From NCBI GenBank assembly GCA_025055575.1, contig JANWWP010000023.1, positions 38,763 through 102,762 of the forward strand: a DNA stretch of 64,000 bases. The letters are read 5' to 3'. The notes under the pieces were generated by a model. It did no database searches. It was not told the origin of the DNA and saw nothing but the letters and a program-made list of their open reading frames with translations. This document shows positions 8,863-17,590 of this stretch, one piece after another (positions within the stretch are counted from its first letter, which is position 1; each line of letters opens with the position of its first letter). The position numbers and the translations under genes were made by a program. Origin of the DNA: Flavobacteriales bacterium. Its GTDB lineage: Bacteria; Bacteroidota; Bacteroidia; CAIKAF01.

Positions 8863-11736
8863 TTATTTCCCTAAGACGGAAGCCAAAAAGCGGCCCGTTT
8901 GGGATTCCGAATGGGCGGCCACCTCCTCTGGCGTACCGGAAGCCACCACGCGGCCCCCTTCTGGCCCACCTTCGGGTCCAAGATCCGTGATATAATCACA
9001 GCACTTTAAGACTTCCAGATTGTGCTCAATCACCAAAATCGTGTGCCCTTGATCTAAAAGGGCTCCAAAGGCCCCCAGCAGCTTGTGGACATCATGAAAA
9101 TGAAGACCTGTGGTGGGTTCATCAAAAATGAATATTTTTTTTCCGGAAGAAGTCCCCGGACGCGCCAGAAAATAGGCCAATTTTACCCGCTGGGCCTCGC
9201 CACCGCTGAGCGTGGAAGCCGACTGGCCCAGCCTCAGGTAGTCCAAGCCTACCGCCTGCAGTGGCGCAAACAAACCAGCGATTTTGCGACCAGCCGGGTC
9301 CGGGGCAGCGGCAAAAAAGCGCTGTGCCTCGTCCACGGTAAGATCCAGAAGTTCGGCGATATTTTTTCCCTGGTAACTCACTTCCAGAACTTCGTCTTTA
9401 TACCGACGACCTTTGCAGGCTTCACACAACAACTTGACATCGGCCATAAATTGCATCTCCACTGTGATGTGCCCTTCGCCTTCGCATTCCTCGCAACGCC
9501 CGCCCGGCACGTTGAAGGAAAAATGAAAAGCTTTCAGACCCCGGCTTTTGGCCGCGGGCTGATCTGCATAAATATGCCGGATATCATCAAAAATTTTTAG
9601 GTACGTAATGGGATTGGATCTTGAGGACATCCCAATGGGACTTTGGTCCACCAATTCGACCCCTGAGATCAGGGCATTTTCAGGAATTTCAAGAGTCTTA
9701 TAGGGCAGAGGCGTCTCCGTGAGGGTATCCAAACCCAGTTTTCGCACAAGGGCCGGATACAAAATTTTTTTAACCAGAGTCGTTTTCCCCGAGCCGCTTA
9801 CCCCGCTCACACCGCTCATCACGCCCAAAGGCACAACAAAATCAATATTCTGCAGGTTGTGACCGCGGGCGCCGGCAAGATGTATAGCGCTCTTCCAGGT
9901 GCGGCGCTGGCTAGGCACAGAAATTTTCCGCCGGCCCGTCAGATAATCGGCCGTAAGCGTTTGGACATCAGCCAATCGGGAAGCCGGACCTGAGAACACC
10001 ACTTCCCCTCCCTTCCATCCAGCCTCGGGCCCCATGTCCACTAAAAAATCTGCCGACTCAATCATATCCCTGTCATGCTCTACTACGACAACGGTGTTGC
10101 CATCGTCCCTAAGTTTTTTCAAAGACCCAATGAGCCGGTGGGTATCGCGGGGATGCAAACCGATGCTGGGTTCATCCAAAATGTAAGTGGCCCCGGTGAG
10201 GCTGCTGCCGAGGGAGGCCGCCAGTTGTATCCTTTGGGTTTCCCCGCCGGAAAGTGTTCGGGAGCGCCGGTTTAATGTCAGATAAGAAAGCCCTACATCG
10301 CAAAGAAATTGCAAACGGCTGCGAATTTCCTGAAGAAGATGACGGGCCACGGCTTCATCCGTTTCGGATAGAGACAGCTTATCAAAAAAAGCCGCCACCT
10401 GGCCGACAGGTTTTAACAAAAGATCTGTAATAGAAACGCCGCCCACCTTCACCCAAGAGGCATCCTGACGAAGGCATGTGCCACGGCAATCCGGACATTC
10501 CGTGCGACCGCGGTAGCGAGAAAGCAACACCCGGTACTGTATTTTGTAAAGTTGGCTTTCCACATCCCGGAAAAAATCATCAATGCCATAAGGTTTGCCT
10601 TGACAACCTTTCCAAAGAAGACGCTTCTGCTCATCTGTGAGATCTTGATAGGGTGTGTGAATTGGAAAATTCTGCTTCAAAGCATGCTGAATAAATTGCT
10701 GCTTCCACCACCCCAGTGTCTCTCCGCGCCAGCAAGCCACAGCGTCGTCATACACACTTCGGGTAGAATCGGGTACCACCAAATTTTCATCAATGCCCAA
10801 GACCCAGCCGTAGCCTTCGCAAGTGCGACATGCACCATAGGGATTATTAAAGCTGAATAAATTCACACTGGGCGGCTCGAATGTGAGGCCATCAGCTTCC
10901 AGACGATCGGAAAATTCGGCTTCCAGCACCCAGCCATCCTCTGTTTCTGTGAATAGCAAACAGCGTCCATGCCCCTCATACATAGCGGTCTCCGCCGAAT
11001 CCACAATCCGGGAGAACCCCTCGTCATCTTTTTCTCCGGACTCAAAACGGTCAATCAGCAAAAAAGGTAGTTCCGAAGGCTCTTGAGGCAATACCCAATC
11101 CTCCATTCGAATCATTTTTCTCCCATCAAACAAACGGCTGAAGCCCTGAGCCATCAGCAATTCCACATCCCGGAATAAAGGTCGTTCTGGATGGCGGGGA
11201 AAAGGTACCACCAAAAGGCAGCGCAGGCCCAACTTTAATTTTTGAACATATCGGGCCACGTCCTGAGGCTGATGGCGCCGCACTTCCTTCCCAGAAACCG
11301 GGGAATACAAGCGCCCCACCCTGGCAAAGAGCAGTTTCAGGTAATCGTAAATTTCAGTGGAGGTCCCCACCGTGGAGCGTGCATTAGAGCTGACCACTTT
11401 TTGCTCGATGGCCACTGTGGGCGACAAACCCCGGATATCCTCCACATCCGGTCTTTCCATTCGGCCCAGAAACTGGCGGGCATAGCTGGAAAGGCTCTCC
11501 ACATAGCGGCGTTGCCCTTCGGCAAACAAAGTGTGGAAGGCCAAAGAAGACTTTCCCGAGCCGCTGACACCGGTGATTACCGTCAAGCGTCCATGCGGGA
11601 TTTTAACATGGACATTTTTTAAATTATGCGTGCGCGCTCCTACTATCTCGATATAATCCTCTGATTCAGGAGGGGACTTGTGCTTCGAACCCTTCGAAAC
11701 CGTATCAGACAAAACAGCAGCCCCTCGATGTTTCAT
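8863..11736 (-). CDS. uvrA: Excinuclease ABC subunit UvrA (copy 1)
   Basis: Two ABC modules: GVSGSGKSSLAFHTLFAEGQRRYVESLSSYARQF, LSGGETQRIQLA, LSGGEAQRVKLA; CxxC zinc motifs. Confidence 0.95.
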   Translation of the reverse strand: MKHRGAAVLSDTVSKGSKHKSPPESEDYIEIVGARTHNLKNVHVKIPHGRLTVITGVSGSGKSSLAFHTLFAEGQRRYVESLSSYARQFLGRMERPDVEDIRGLSPTVAIEQKVVSSNARSTVGTSTEIYDYLKLLFARVGRLYSPVSGKEVRRHQPQDVARYVQKLKLGLRCLLVVPFPRHPERPLFRDVELLMAQGFSRLFDGRKMIRMEDWVLPQEPSELPFLLIDRFESGEKDDEGFSRIVDSAETAMYEGHGRCLLFTETEDGWVLEAEFSDRLEADGLTFEPPSVNLFSFNNPYGACRTCEGYGWVLGIDENLVVPDSTRSVYDDAVACWRGETLGWWKQQFIQHALKQNFPIHTPYQDLTDEQKRLLWKGCQGKPYGIDDFFRDVESQLYKIQYRVLLSRYRGRTECPDCRGTCLRQDASWVKVGGVSITDLLLKPVGQVAAFFDKLSLSETDEAVARHLLQEIRSRLQFLCDVGLSYLTLNRRSRTLSGGETQRIQLAASLGSSLTGATYILDEPSIGLHPRDTHRLIGSLKKLRDDGNTVVVVEHDRDMIESADFLVDMGPEAGWKGGEVVFSGPASRLADVQTLTADYLTGRRKISVPSQRRTWKSAIHLAGARGHNLQNIDFVVPLGVMSGVSGVSGSGKTTLVKKILYPALVRKLGLDTLTETPLPYKTLEIPENALISGVELVDQSPIGMSSRSNPITYLKIFDDIRHIYADQPAAKSRGLKAFHFSFNVPGGRCEECEGEGHITVEMQFMADVKLLCEACKGRRYKDEVLEVSYQGKNIAELLDLTVDEAQRFFAAAPDPAGRKIAGLFAPLQAVGLDYLRLGQSASTLSGGEAQRVKLAYFLARPGTSSGKKIFIFDEPTTGLHFHDVHKLLGAFGALLDQGHTILVIEHNLEVLKCCDYITDLGPEGGPEGGRVVASGTPEEVAAHSESQTGRFLASVLGK

Positions 11737-11743
11737 GCCTGCA

Positions 11744-11751
11744 CAAAAATA
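11744..11751 (-). promoter_or_regulatory. -7 element TATTTTTG immediately upstream of uvrA copy 1
   Basis: Reverse complement of CAAAAATA; 7 nt between element and ATG. Confidence 0.5.
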
Positions 11752-11786
11752 GACTCCTCCTATCAACCGCTAAGGCCCGGGGAGGT

Positions 11787-12269
11787 TCACCGGGTCAGAT
11801 ACAGCCATATGGCATAGCCCAAACCCCAGACACCGTAAGCCAGCTTCAAAAGCATTCCGCTGAAAAAACCCGCCAGGCTGGCCCAGGCGCTGCGCAGGGA
11901 TTGCCCCACCGAACGCGAAGCCAGCCACTCTCCCACAAAAGCACCGCAAACGGGCCCTAAAAGGATACCCCAGGGCGGAAAAAGAAATAACCCGACCACC
12001 ATCCCGACTGTGGCACCACGGGTGGCCCAAGGGGAACTTTTAAAGCGCCGGGTGAAGTACACCGGCAACACATAATCGGCCACCGTAATCAAAGCCATCA
12101 TGAGTCCGGCCCCCAGGCTCACCCACAGGGGCGGAGCATACAGTTCTGTGCCATACAAAAGCAGCAAGCCGGCAAATGTGAGGGGAGGGCCCGGAATCAC
12201 AGGCAAAAAGGCACCCATCAAACCGGTGATAAAACATACGAAAGCTCCAACAACCCAAACGACTTCCAT
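11787..12269 (-). CDS. DUF456 domain-containing membrane protein
   Basis: GAFLPVIPGPPLTFAGLLLLYG and glycine-rich TM segments typical of DUF456. Confidence 0.8.
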   Translation of the reverse strand: MEVVWVVGAFVCFITGLMGAFLPVIPGPPLTFAGLLLLYGTELYAPPLWVSLGAGLMMALITVADYVLPVYFTRRFKSSPWATRGATVGMVVGLFLFPPWGILLGPVCGAFVGEWLASRSVGQSLRSAWASLAGFFSGMLLKLAYGVWGLGYAIWLYLTR

Positions 12270-12433
12270 GCGTGCTTTTTGCTATTGGACGAAGATAAAA
12301 ACATTTTGTTTTTTTAAAACCCATAAACGATTGCCCCGGAGGGACAACTGGTTTTGAGGAAAAGAAACTCTGTAGCCAGCAAGACGAAATAGGCCTTGCC
12401 GCTAATTGTCTTCTGCAATCATTGAAATTTTCA

Positions 12434-13162
12434 TCAGGCCATGCCTCCCACTTCCAGCCTAAAACCCACCCCGTGAATGTTCGTGATTCGGACGCGTGGA
12501 TCTTCTGCCAGATACTTTCGAAGTTTAGTGATAAAAACATCCAGACTTCGGCCGATGAAATAATCGCTCTTTCCCCACACGGCATTCATGAGAGTCTCGC
12601 GTTCGATAGTCTGCCCGGCACGCAGAGCCAGATACCTGAGAATCCGGGCCTCTTTGGCTGTAAGTTTTTTATGCAGTTGTCCTTTGTAATGTAATTCCAA
12701 GACACTAAATACGAGTTTAAAGTGTCCAATTTCCACGACATCCGGGTCTTGGTTTTTGAGGACTTCCTTATCCGGAGGCTGAATACGCTTCCGAATGTTG
12801 GCTATGCGCAGGATGAGTTCTTCGGGTTCATAAGGCTTGGTCACATAATCGTCAGCACCGAGGCGCAAGCCGCGCACTTTATCTTCCGTCATGTCGCGGG
12901 CCGTCACAAATATGATGGGCGCAAGAGGCTTCAACTTTCGGAGTTCTGCGGCGAGGGTAAAGCCATCTTTTTCCGGCATCATCACATCCAAAATGTACAA
13001 ATCAAAATCCTTTTCATGCATCCAGCGTGTGGCTTCCGCGCCGTCGGAGGCCAATGTCACTTCGTAGCCCTGATCCTGCAACAGATCCTGAGTGATGAGG
13101 GCCAGATTGCTATCGTCCTCGGCCAACAGAATTGAAAACGGCGCATTATCTCTAAGATTCAT
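12434..13162 (-). CDS. OmpR/RprY-type response regulator (receiver plus winged helix)
   Basis: ILLAEDDSNL, DLYILDVMMPEKDGF, VTARD, GADDYVTKPYEPEEL, wHTH LTAKEARILRYLALRAGQTIERETLMNAVWG; start at MNLRDNAPF. Confidence 0.93.
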   Translation of the reverse strand: MNLRDNAPFSILLAEDDSNLALITQDLLQDQGYEVTLASDGAEATRWMHEKDFDLYILDVMMPEKDGFTLAAELRKLKPLAPIIFVTARDMTEDKVRGLRLGADDYVTKPYEPEELILRIANIRKRIQPPDKEVLKNQDPDVVEIGHFKLVFSVLELHYKGQLHKKLTAKEARILRYLALRAGQTIERETLMNAVWGKSDYFIGRSLDVFITKLRKYLAEDPRVRITNIHGVGFRLEVGGMA

Positions 13163-13224
13163 GAACCCAAAAATACACAGCAGAAAGAGGGAAAGGCAAC
13201 GACACCGTACCTTTGAAAGGCCGG

Positions 13225-13593
13225 ATGAAGCCCACTCTGATTGCCGGTTTTTCTCCCCGGCCTGGACGCTACAGTCTGTTGGCCCTGCGCGCCCTTCAAA
13301 ATGCCGGGCACCAGGTGCATTTAATGGGGCGTAAAAGCGGAGAATTCGAGGGCCGGCGCGTTTTTGGTCTGGGTGAGGCCCCACCGCCCGGACTTCGTGT
13401 GCACACCCTCACGCTGTATCTGAGAGCCGAGTTCCAAAGGCCCTTTTATCCTTGCTTTCTACAATGGCAACCCCATAGGATTATTTTTAATCCTGGCACG
13501 GAAAATCCTGAATTTGAAGATTTGTGCCATCGGGAGGGAATTGAAGCCCTCCGGGCCTGCACCCTGGTCATGCTGAGCACGGGGCAGTATTAA
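13225..13593 (+). CDS. CoA-binding domain protein (CoA_binding_2 family)
   Basis: MKPTLIAGFSPRPGRYSLLALRALQNAGHQVHLMGRKSG; C-terminal NPGTENPEFEDLCHREGIEALRACTLVMLSTGQY. Confidence 0.8.
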   Translation: MKPTLIAGFSPRPGRYSLLALRALQNAGHQVHLMGRKSGEFEGRRVFGLGEAPPPGLRVHTLTLYLRAEFQRPFYPCFLQWQPHRIIFNPGTENPEFEDLCHREGIEALRACTLVMLSTGQY

Positions 13594-14465
13594 AAGCGGC
13601 TCAAAATATTTTTTACAGATTGGATGTAAGAACCAGGAAATAAATTCACATGCACCAGGAGCGGATACAGGTTGCATATGTCCACGCGTTTCTCCCACCC
13701 TGGGGATAGAGGATATTCGTTGGCATATCCTTCATAAAACTCATAATCAAACCCACCGAAAAGCCTTGTCATAGCAAGGTCCATCTCACGGTGGCCGTAA
13801 TATACGGCCGGATCAAAAACAGCCGGGTCGCCTTCCAAAGTGCACAAAAAATTGCCGCCCCAAAGGTCTCCATGCAGCAGAGCCGGTGGCTCTTGAGGGA
13901 AAATTTCAGGCAGGCGCTTGTAAAGACTTTCAAATTTCTGAACCACACCGCCGTCGGCTTTGCCGTTATCCACCGCCCGCCGCAGTTGGGGCTCGAGCCT
14001 GAACCGGACAAAAAAATCCGGCCAGGACTCGACCCAGGCATTTCTTTGCGGCAGAGAACCCACAAAATTGTCATGGTCTAACCCAAATTTATCGGACGTG
14101 TGACGATGCTGGCGGGCTAGTCTTTCGCCAAAATCTTCCCAGAAGCCAAACGAAGGTTCCCCTTGCTCCAGATATTCAAGAATGATAAAACAATGGTTTT
14201 CGTCTTCGCCGGTGCCTATGACGTCCGGCACTTTTATCTCTCCGGCCGCTTTCAGAAGGTCCAAGCCGCGGGCCTCGGCATCAAACATGCCTTTATGCCG
14301 GCGGGCATCATTCCATTTCACGAAAAAAGGACCTGCGTTGGTGCGGAGGATAGCGGCCGCGTTGATGGAACCGCCGCCTTTGACATCATAACTTTCAATC
14401 GTAACGGACGTACCTAAACGATCCGAAACATTTTTCTCAACAAGAAGCCTGAATTCGGGCGTCAT
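13590..14465 (-). CDS. Fructosamine/ketosamine-3-kinase family protein
   Basis: SINAAAILRTNAGPFFVKWN, FGLDHDNFVGSLPQRNAWVESWPDFFVRFRLEPQL, PALLHGDLWGGNFL, DPAVYYGHREMDLAMTRLFGGF. Confidence 0.92.
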   Translation of the reverse strand: MTPEFRLLVEKNVSDRLGTSVTIESYDVKGGGSINAAAILRTNAGPFFVKWNDARRHKGMFDAEARGLDLLKAAGEIKVPDVIGTGEDENHCFIILEYLEQGEPSFGFWEDFGERLARQHRHTSDKFGLDHDNFVGSLPQRNAWVESWPDFFVRFRLEPQLRRAVDNGKADGGVVQKFESLYKRLPEIFPQEPPALLHGDLWGGNFLCTLEGDPAVFDPAVYYGHREMDLAMTRLFGGFDYEFYEGYANEYPLSPGWEKRVDICNLYPLLVHVNLFPGSYIQSVKNILSRF

Positions 14466-14673
14466 TATGAAGGTGAAATTGATTGTGCGAAATAAACAAC
14501 CAGGGCTCTCTCTTGCAAGAATAACCAAGTTAGCCTTTTCACAAGGCTGTTCCTTACGACGGCCATAAACTCCCTAAGGCCAGTTTCTTTTACGTACTAC
14601 TTACAACTTAATTGGCAAAAAAATCGACATGAACCCATACCACAAAACATTAAAAATCCAGGCCTAAAGCCTC

Positions 14674-15612
14674 CTATTGCCCGTATTCCTTCACATTGAG
14701 GCTGCCTTTTTTCTTGTTGTATTCTTTTCCAAACTTCATTCTTTTGCCTTCCTGGCTTCTTTCGTTGGGCGCCTTACCGCGGGTAAAATCCGGACACAGA
14801 ACACCGGAAGAACCCCCTTTTTTACTACTGAACCGCCTGTTCATTAAAACCTTGAAAAAGAAAAAGCCATCGGGCTCCTGAGGATTGCCACGCGCTTTAA
14901 CCCCATCCAAATAATCCGAAAAAGCATACACATAGCCCAGCTCCAAGGAAAGTGACCACCGCGGATGCCACCAGTACTCGGCTCCCAGGCCGGCTTGAAG
15001 GGCCGGACTCATCCACGCGGAGCCTGACTCCGGAGGCCCCCCTGAACGACTCAAAGGAAAGGCCCGGATGCCAGATATGCCGACCAGGCCGTAAGCGCTC
15101 CAGGGAGAAATGGCTTTGGGAAGTACTTCCGCACGAAATCCCTTCTTGGGCAGACTTTGATCCGGCAGAAAATACCACTCGCCTTGCAGTCCGGTCTGAA
15201 AGAAAGGGGACTCCACGGCCAATCCACGAGCTTTATTCTCCGGATTATAACTGTAGCGGTCATTTCCGCTCAGGACCCCTCCATTTACAAAAAACTTGGC
15301 GGAAACGTAACGACTGAATTTATACCGGACACCCAGCTGCGCATCAACCCGTGTGGAAAGCATATCGATATCCCTCGGACGGCGGCTCCCCGGTCCGGAG
15401 GTTCCGCCCAGATCGCCCATCAGAACGTTGGGCCCTAAACCCACACTCACCTGAAAGCGATTAAGGAATGGGGTGCGGGGCTGTTCGGATTGAGCCAAAA
15501 TTTTGCAATACCCTAACGAAAAATTGGAAAATATGACAAGAAAGAGGTCTCGGAAAAAATTATTCAGGAGGGGGCTTGAAAGCCAAAGGTTGGCTACCTT
15601 AACAGGACGCAT
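14674..15612 (-). CDS. DUF6089-like outer-membrane beta-barrel protein
   Basis: VSVGLGPNVLMGDLGGTSG...RYKFSRYVSAKFFVNGGVLSGND...QGEWYFLPDQ pattern; start uncertain. Confidence 0.6.
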   Translation of the reverse strand: MRPVKVANLWLSSPLLNNFFRDLFLVIFSNFSLGYCKILAQSEQPRTPFLNRFQVSVGLGPNVLMGDLGGTSGPGSRRPRDIDMLSTRVDAQLGVRYKFSRYVSAKFFVNGGVLSGNDRYSYNPENKARGLAVESPFFQTGLQGEWYFLPDQSLPKKGFRAEVLPKAISPWSAYGLVGISGIRAFPLSRSGGPPESGSAWMSPALQAGLGAEYWWHPRWSLSLELGYVYAFSDYLDGVKARGNPQEPDGFFFFKVLMNRRFSSKKGGSSGVLCPDFTRGKAPNERSQEGKRMKFGKEYNKKKGSLNVKEYGQ

Positions 15613-15616
15613 ACCC

Positions 15617-17590
15617 TCAAAGTTTCACCAGGCGCGCGGTCTGCATGAAAGCGGCGTTGCGACACTGTATAATATAGACTCCGGCGGGCCAGGCAGATAC
15701 ATCCATGGCAAGAGCCCCGCTGGAGCGCACCGTCTCTTCCTTAAGCACAGCTCCGGAAGGATGGATGACACGAAGCAGGCAGCCTGGTATCATATGTTGA
15801 AAAATAACATAATCCTTGGCCGGATTGGGTGCAATAAAAAGTGCTGTTTCAGGATTTTCTTCAACTCCCAGCTGAGGATTAAAAATAGCGGTGTCCCGTG
15901 CCGCTATCCAATTAGGCTTGTCCACTTCCACTTCCAGCGGCATTTCTGAAAGAGGAAAAGAAAATAAGGTGGTGCTACCGGCCGGTGTGACACGCACTAA
16001 AGTGTCGCCTGAGGCGGTGCGAACATACACTGGCACCGGCACAGAAAAATAGGGCGTCACGGAGGGCATGCTCACCGTCTGATTGAGTTTGCCAATAAAA
16101 AGCCCGTTGCTATGGTCCCACTCTAAGGAATAGATCGGATAGCCTTCGCCGTAATACCATTGGTCAAAGAATTCGTCCAAATCTAAACCCGTAAATTCTT
16201 CCATGGCATCACGGAAATCCGCCCCAGTGGCATTCCTGTAAGCAAATTTTTGAAGATAGTGCTGCAGACCGCCAAAAAAGAGGACATCGTTGTGAATAAG
16301 CCAGCGCAGGGTGTGGATTATAAAAGCGCCTTTGTAATAAGTGAGCCGCCCGCTGAAAATACGCGCCACGTCGGTGGTATCGTCCACATACACACTGCCG
16401 CCGGGTTCGCTGATAACAGCGCTTTCCAGTCCGTTCAGGTCATCATCCACCCAAGCCGTATCCAAATTTTGGTAACTCAGGCTGGTGCTGTAAGTAGCGA
16501 AACCTTCATTTACCCAGATATCGCGCCAGGAAGCGCAGGTGACATAGTTACCGAACCACTGGTGCGCCAATTCATGCGTAGTGAGACCAAAACCGAAAGT
16601 GCCCTGGGTGGTCATGGTCTGATGTTCCATCCCCCCTCCCAAAGGCGCCATGCAATGCCCGTATTTTTCCTGCGGGAACGGATAAGGACCATAAAGCTCT
16701 GAAAACAGTTCCAGATAATCCGCCGTGCGGTCTATCATATTCATCCAGTAAGGTAGCGTCTGGGGATTGTCATACACATAATTGAGAATGGGAATGGCCG
16801 GACCATTCACAGGATTGGCAACCACAGTGTAGGGAACATAACGGGCCACAGCTGCGGAAATAAGATAATACGAAATAGGATAGCGGTGCTTCCAGTGCCA
16901 GGCTATTCTATTGCCTGGCAGATTATTTTGTGCCAGAAGAACTCCGTTGGAACCGGCCCTCAATGAATCTGCGGTTATAATGACCACATCCACACTATCT
17001 ATTTTGTCGTTCAGGGATTGTTTGCAGGGCCACCAGTGAAAGGCTGCGTAAGGCTGGCTCAGGGTCCACACAACGTGATTGCCCCAGGTGGGTGAGGTAC
17101 CGGCATTCATGCCGGCACCGATGGCCGATCCCCCGGAAGCCGGAGGCTGGCCGTGATAATAAATGGTCATATTGAAAAAATCTCCGGCCTGCAAAGTCAC
17201 AGGAAGGTTGGCTGAACGCACGCCGCCGGACGAAAGGACAGGAACCGGAAATCCATTAAAAAAGGCTGAATCCACAGTGAGATCCGGATGTAACTCAAAT
17301 TCAAAAACATCCAACATCGGGGCCACGACCTTGGCACGGGTTTCCACACGACCGTAAGGAATGTAAGTGCTGGTGTTAGACAGTTCCAGTTCAAGATGGT
17401 GGTGGTGCACGTCATAGCCATCACTCAGCAGGCTTTTGGGCCGGGCTGTTTGGGTCATGGCGGCAAGGCAGCGCATTTTTGCGGCCGCACAGGAAGCGGC
17501 GCCCTCATGCCAACAGTCGGCCTGGGCCAGCGAGTGCAGGCTTTGAAAGGCCAACCAAATCATCAGGATCTTTTTTTCCATACACTTCAC
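15617..17590 (-). CDS. M1 family metallopeptidase with T9SS type A sorting domain
   Basis: GGGMEHQTMTTQ, HELAHQWFGNYVTCASWRDIWVNEGFATY zinc site; C-terminal FIAPNPAKDYVIFQ...WPAGVYIIQ. Confidence 0.92.
   Translation of the reverse strand: MKCMEKKILMIWLAFQSLHSLAQADCWHEGAASCAAAKMRCLAAMTQTARPKSLLSDGYDVHHHHLELELSNTSTYIPYGRVETRAKVVAPMLDVFEFELHPDLTVDSAFFNGFPVPVLSSGGVRSANLPVTLQAGDFFNMTIYYHGQPPASGGSAIGAGMNAGTSPTWGNHVVWTLSQPYAAFHWWPCKQSLNDKIDSVDVVIITADSLRAGSNGVLLAQNNLPGNRIAWHWKHRYPISYYLISAAVARYVPYTVVANPVNGPAIPILNYVYDNPQTLPYWMNMIDRTADYLELFSELYGPYPFPQEKYGHCMAPLGGGMEHQTMTTQGTFGFGLTTHELAHQWFGNYVTCASWRDIWVNEGFATYSTSLSYQNLDTAWVDDDLNGLESAVISEPGGSVYVDDTTDVARIFSGRLTYYKGAFIIHTLRWLIHNDVLFFGGLQHYLQKFAYRNATGADFRDAMEEFTGLDLDEFFDQWYYGEGYPIYSLEWDHSNGLFIGKLNQTVSMPSVTPYFSVPVPVYVRTASGDTLVRVTPAGSTTLFSFPLSEMPLEVEVDKPNWIAARDTAIFNPQLGVEENPETALFIAPNPAKDYVIFQHMIPGCLLRVIHPSGAVLKEETVRSSGALAMDVSAWPAGVYIIQCRNAAFMQTARLVKL

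Noticed and set aside
12040-12585. 181-aa minus-strand ORF between the response regulator and DUF456 genes
   Set aside because: Overlaps both genes in another frame and has no recognisable motif.
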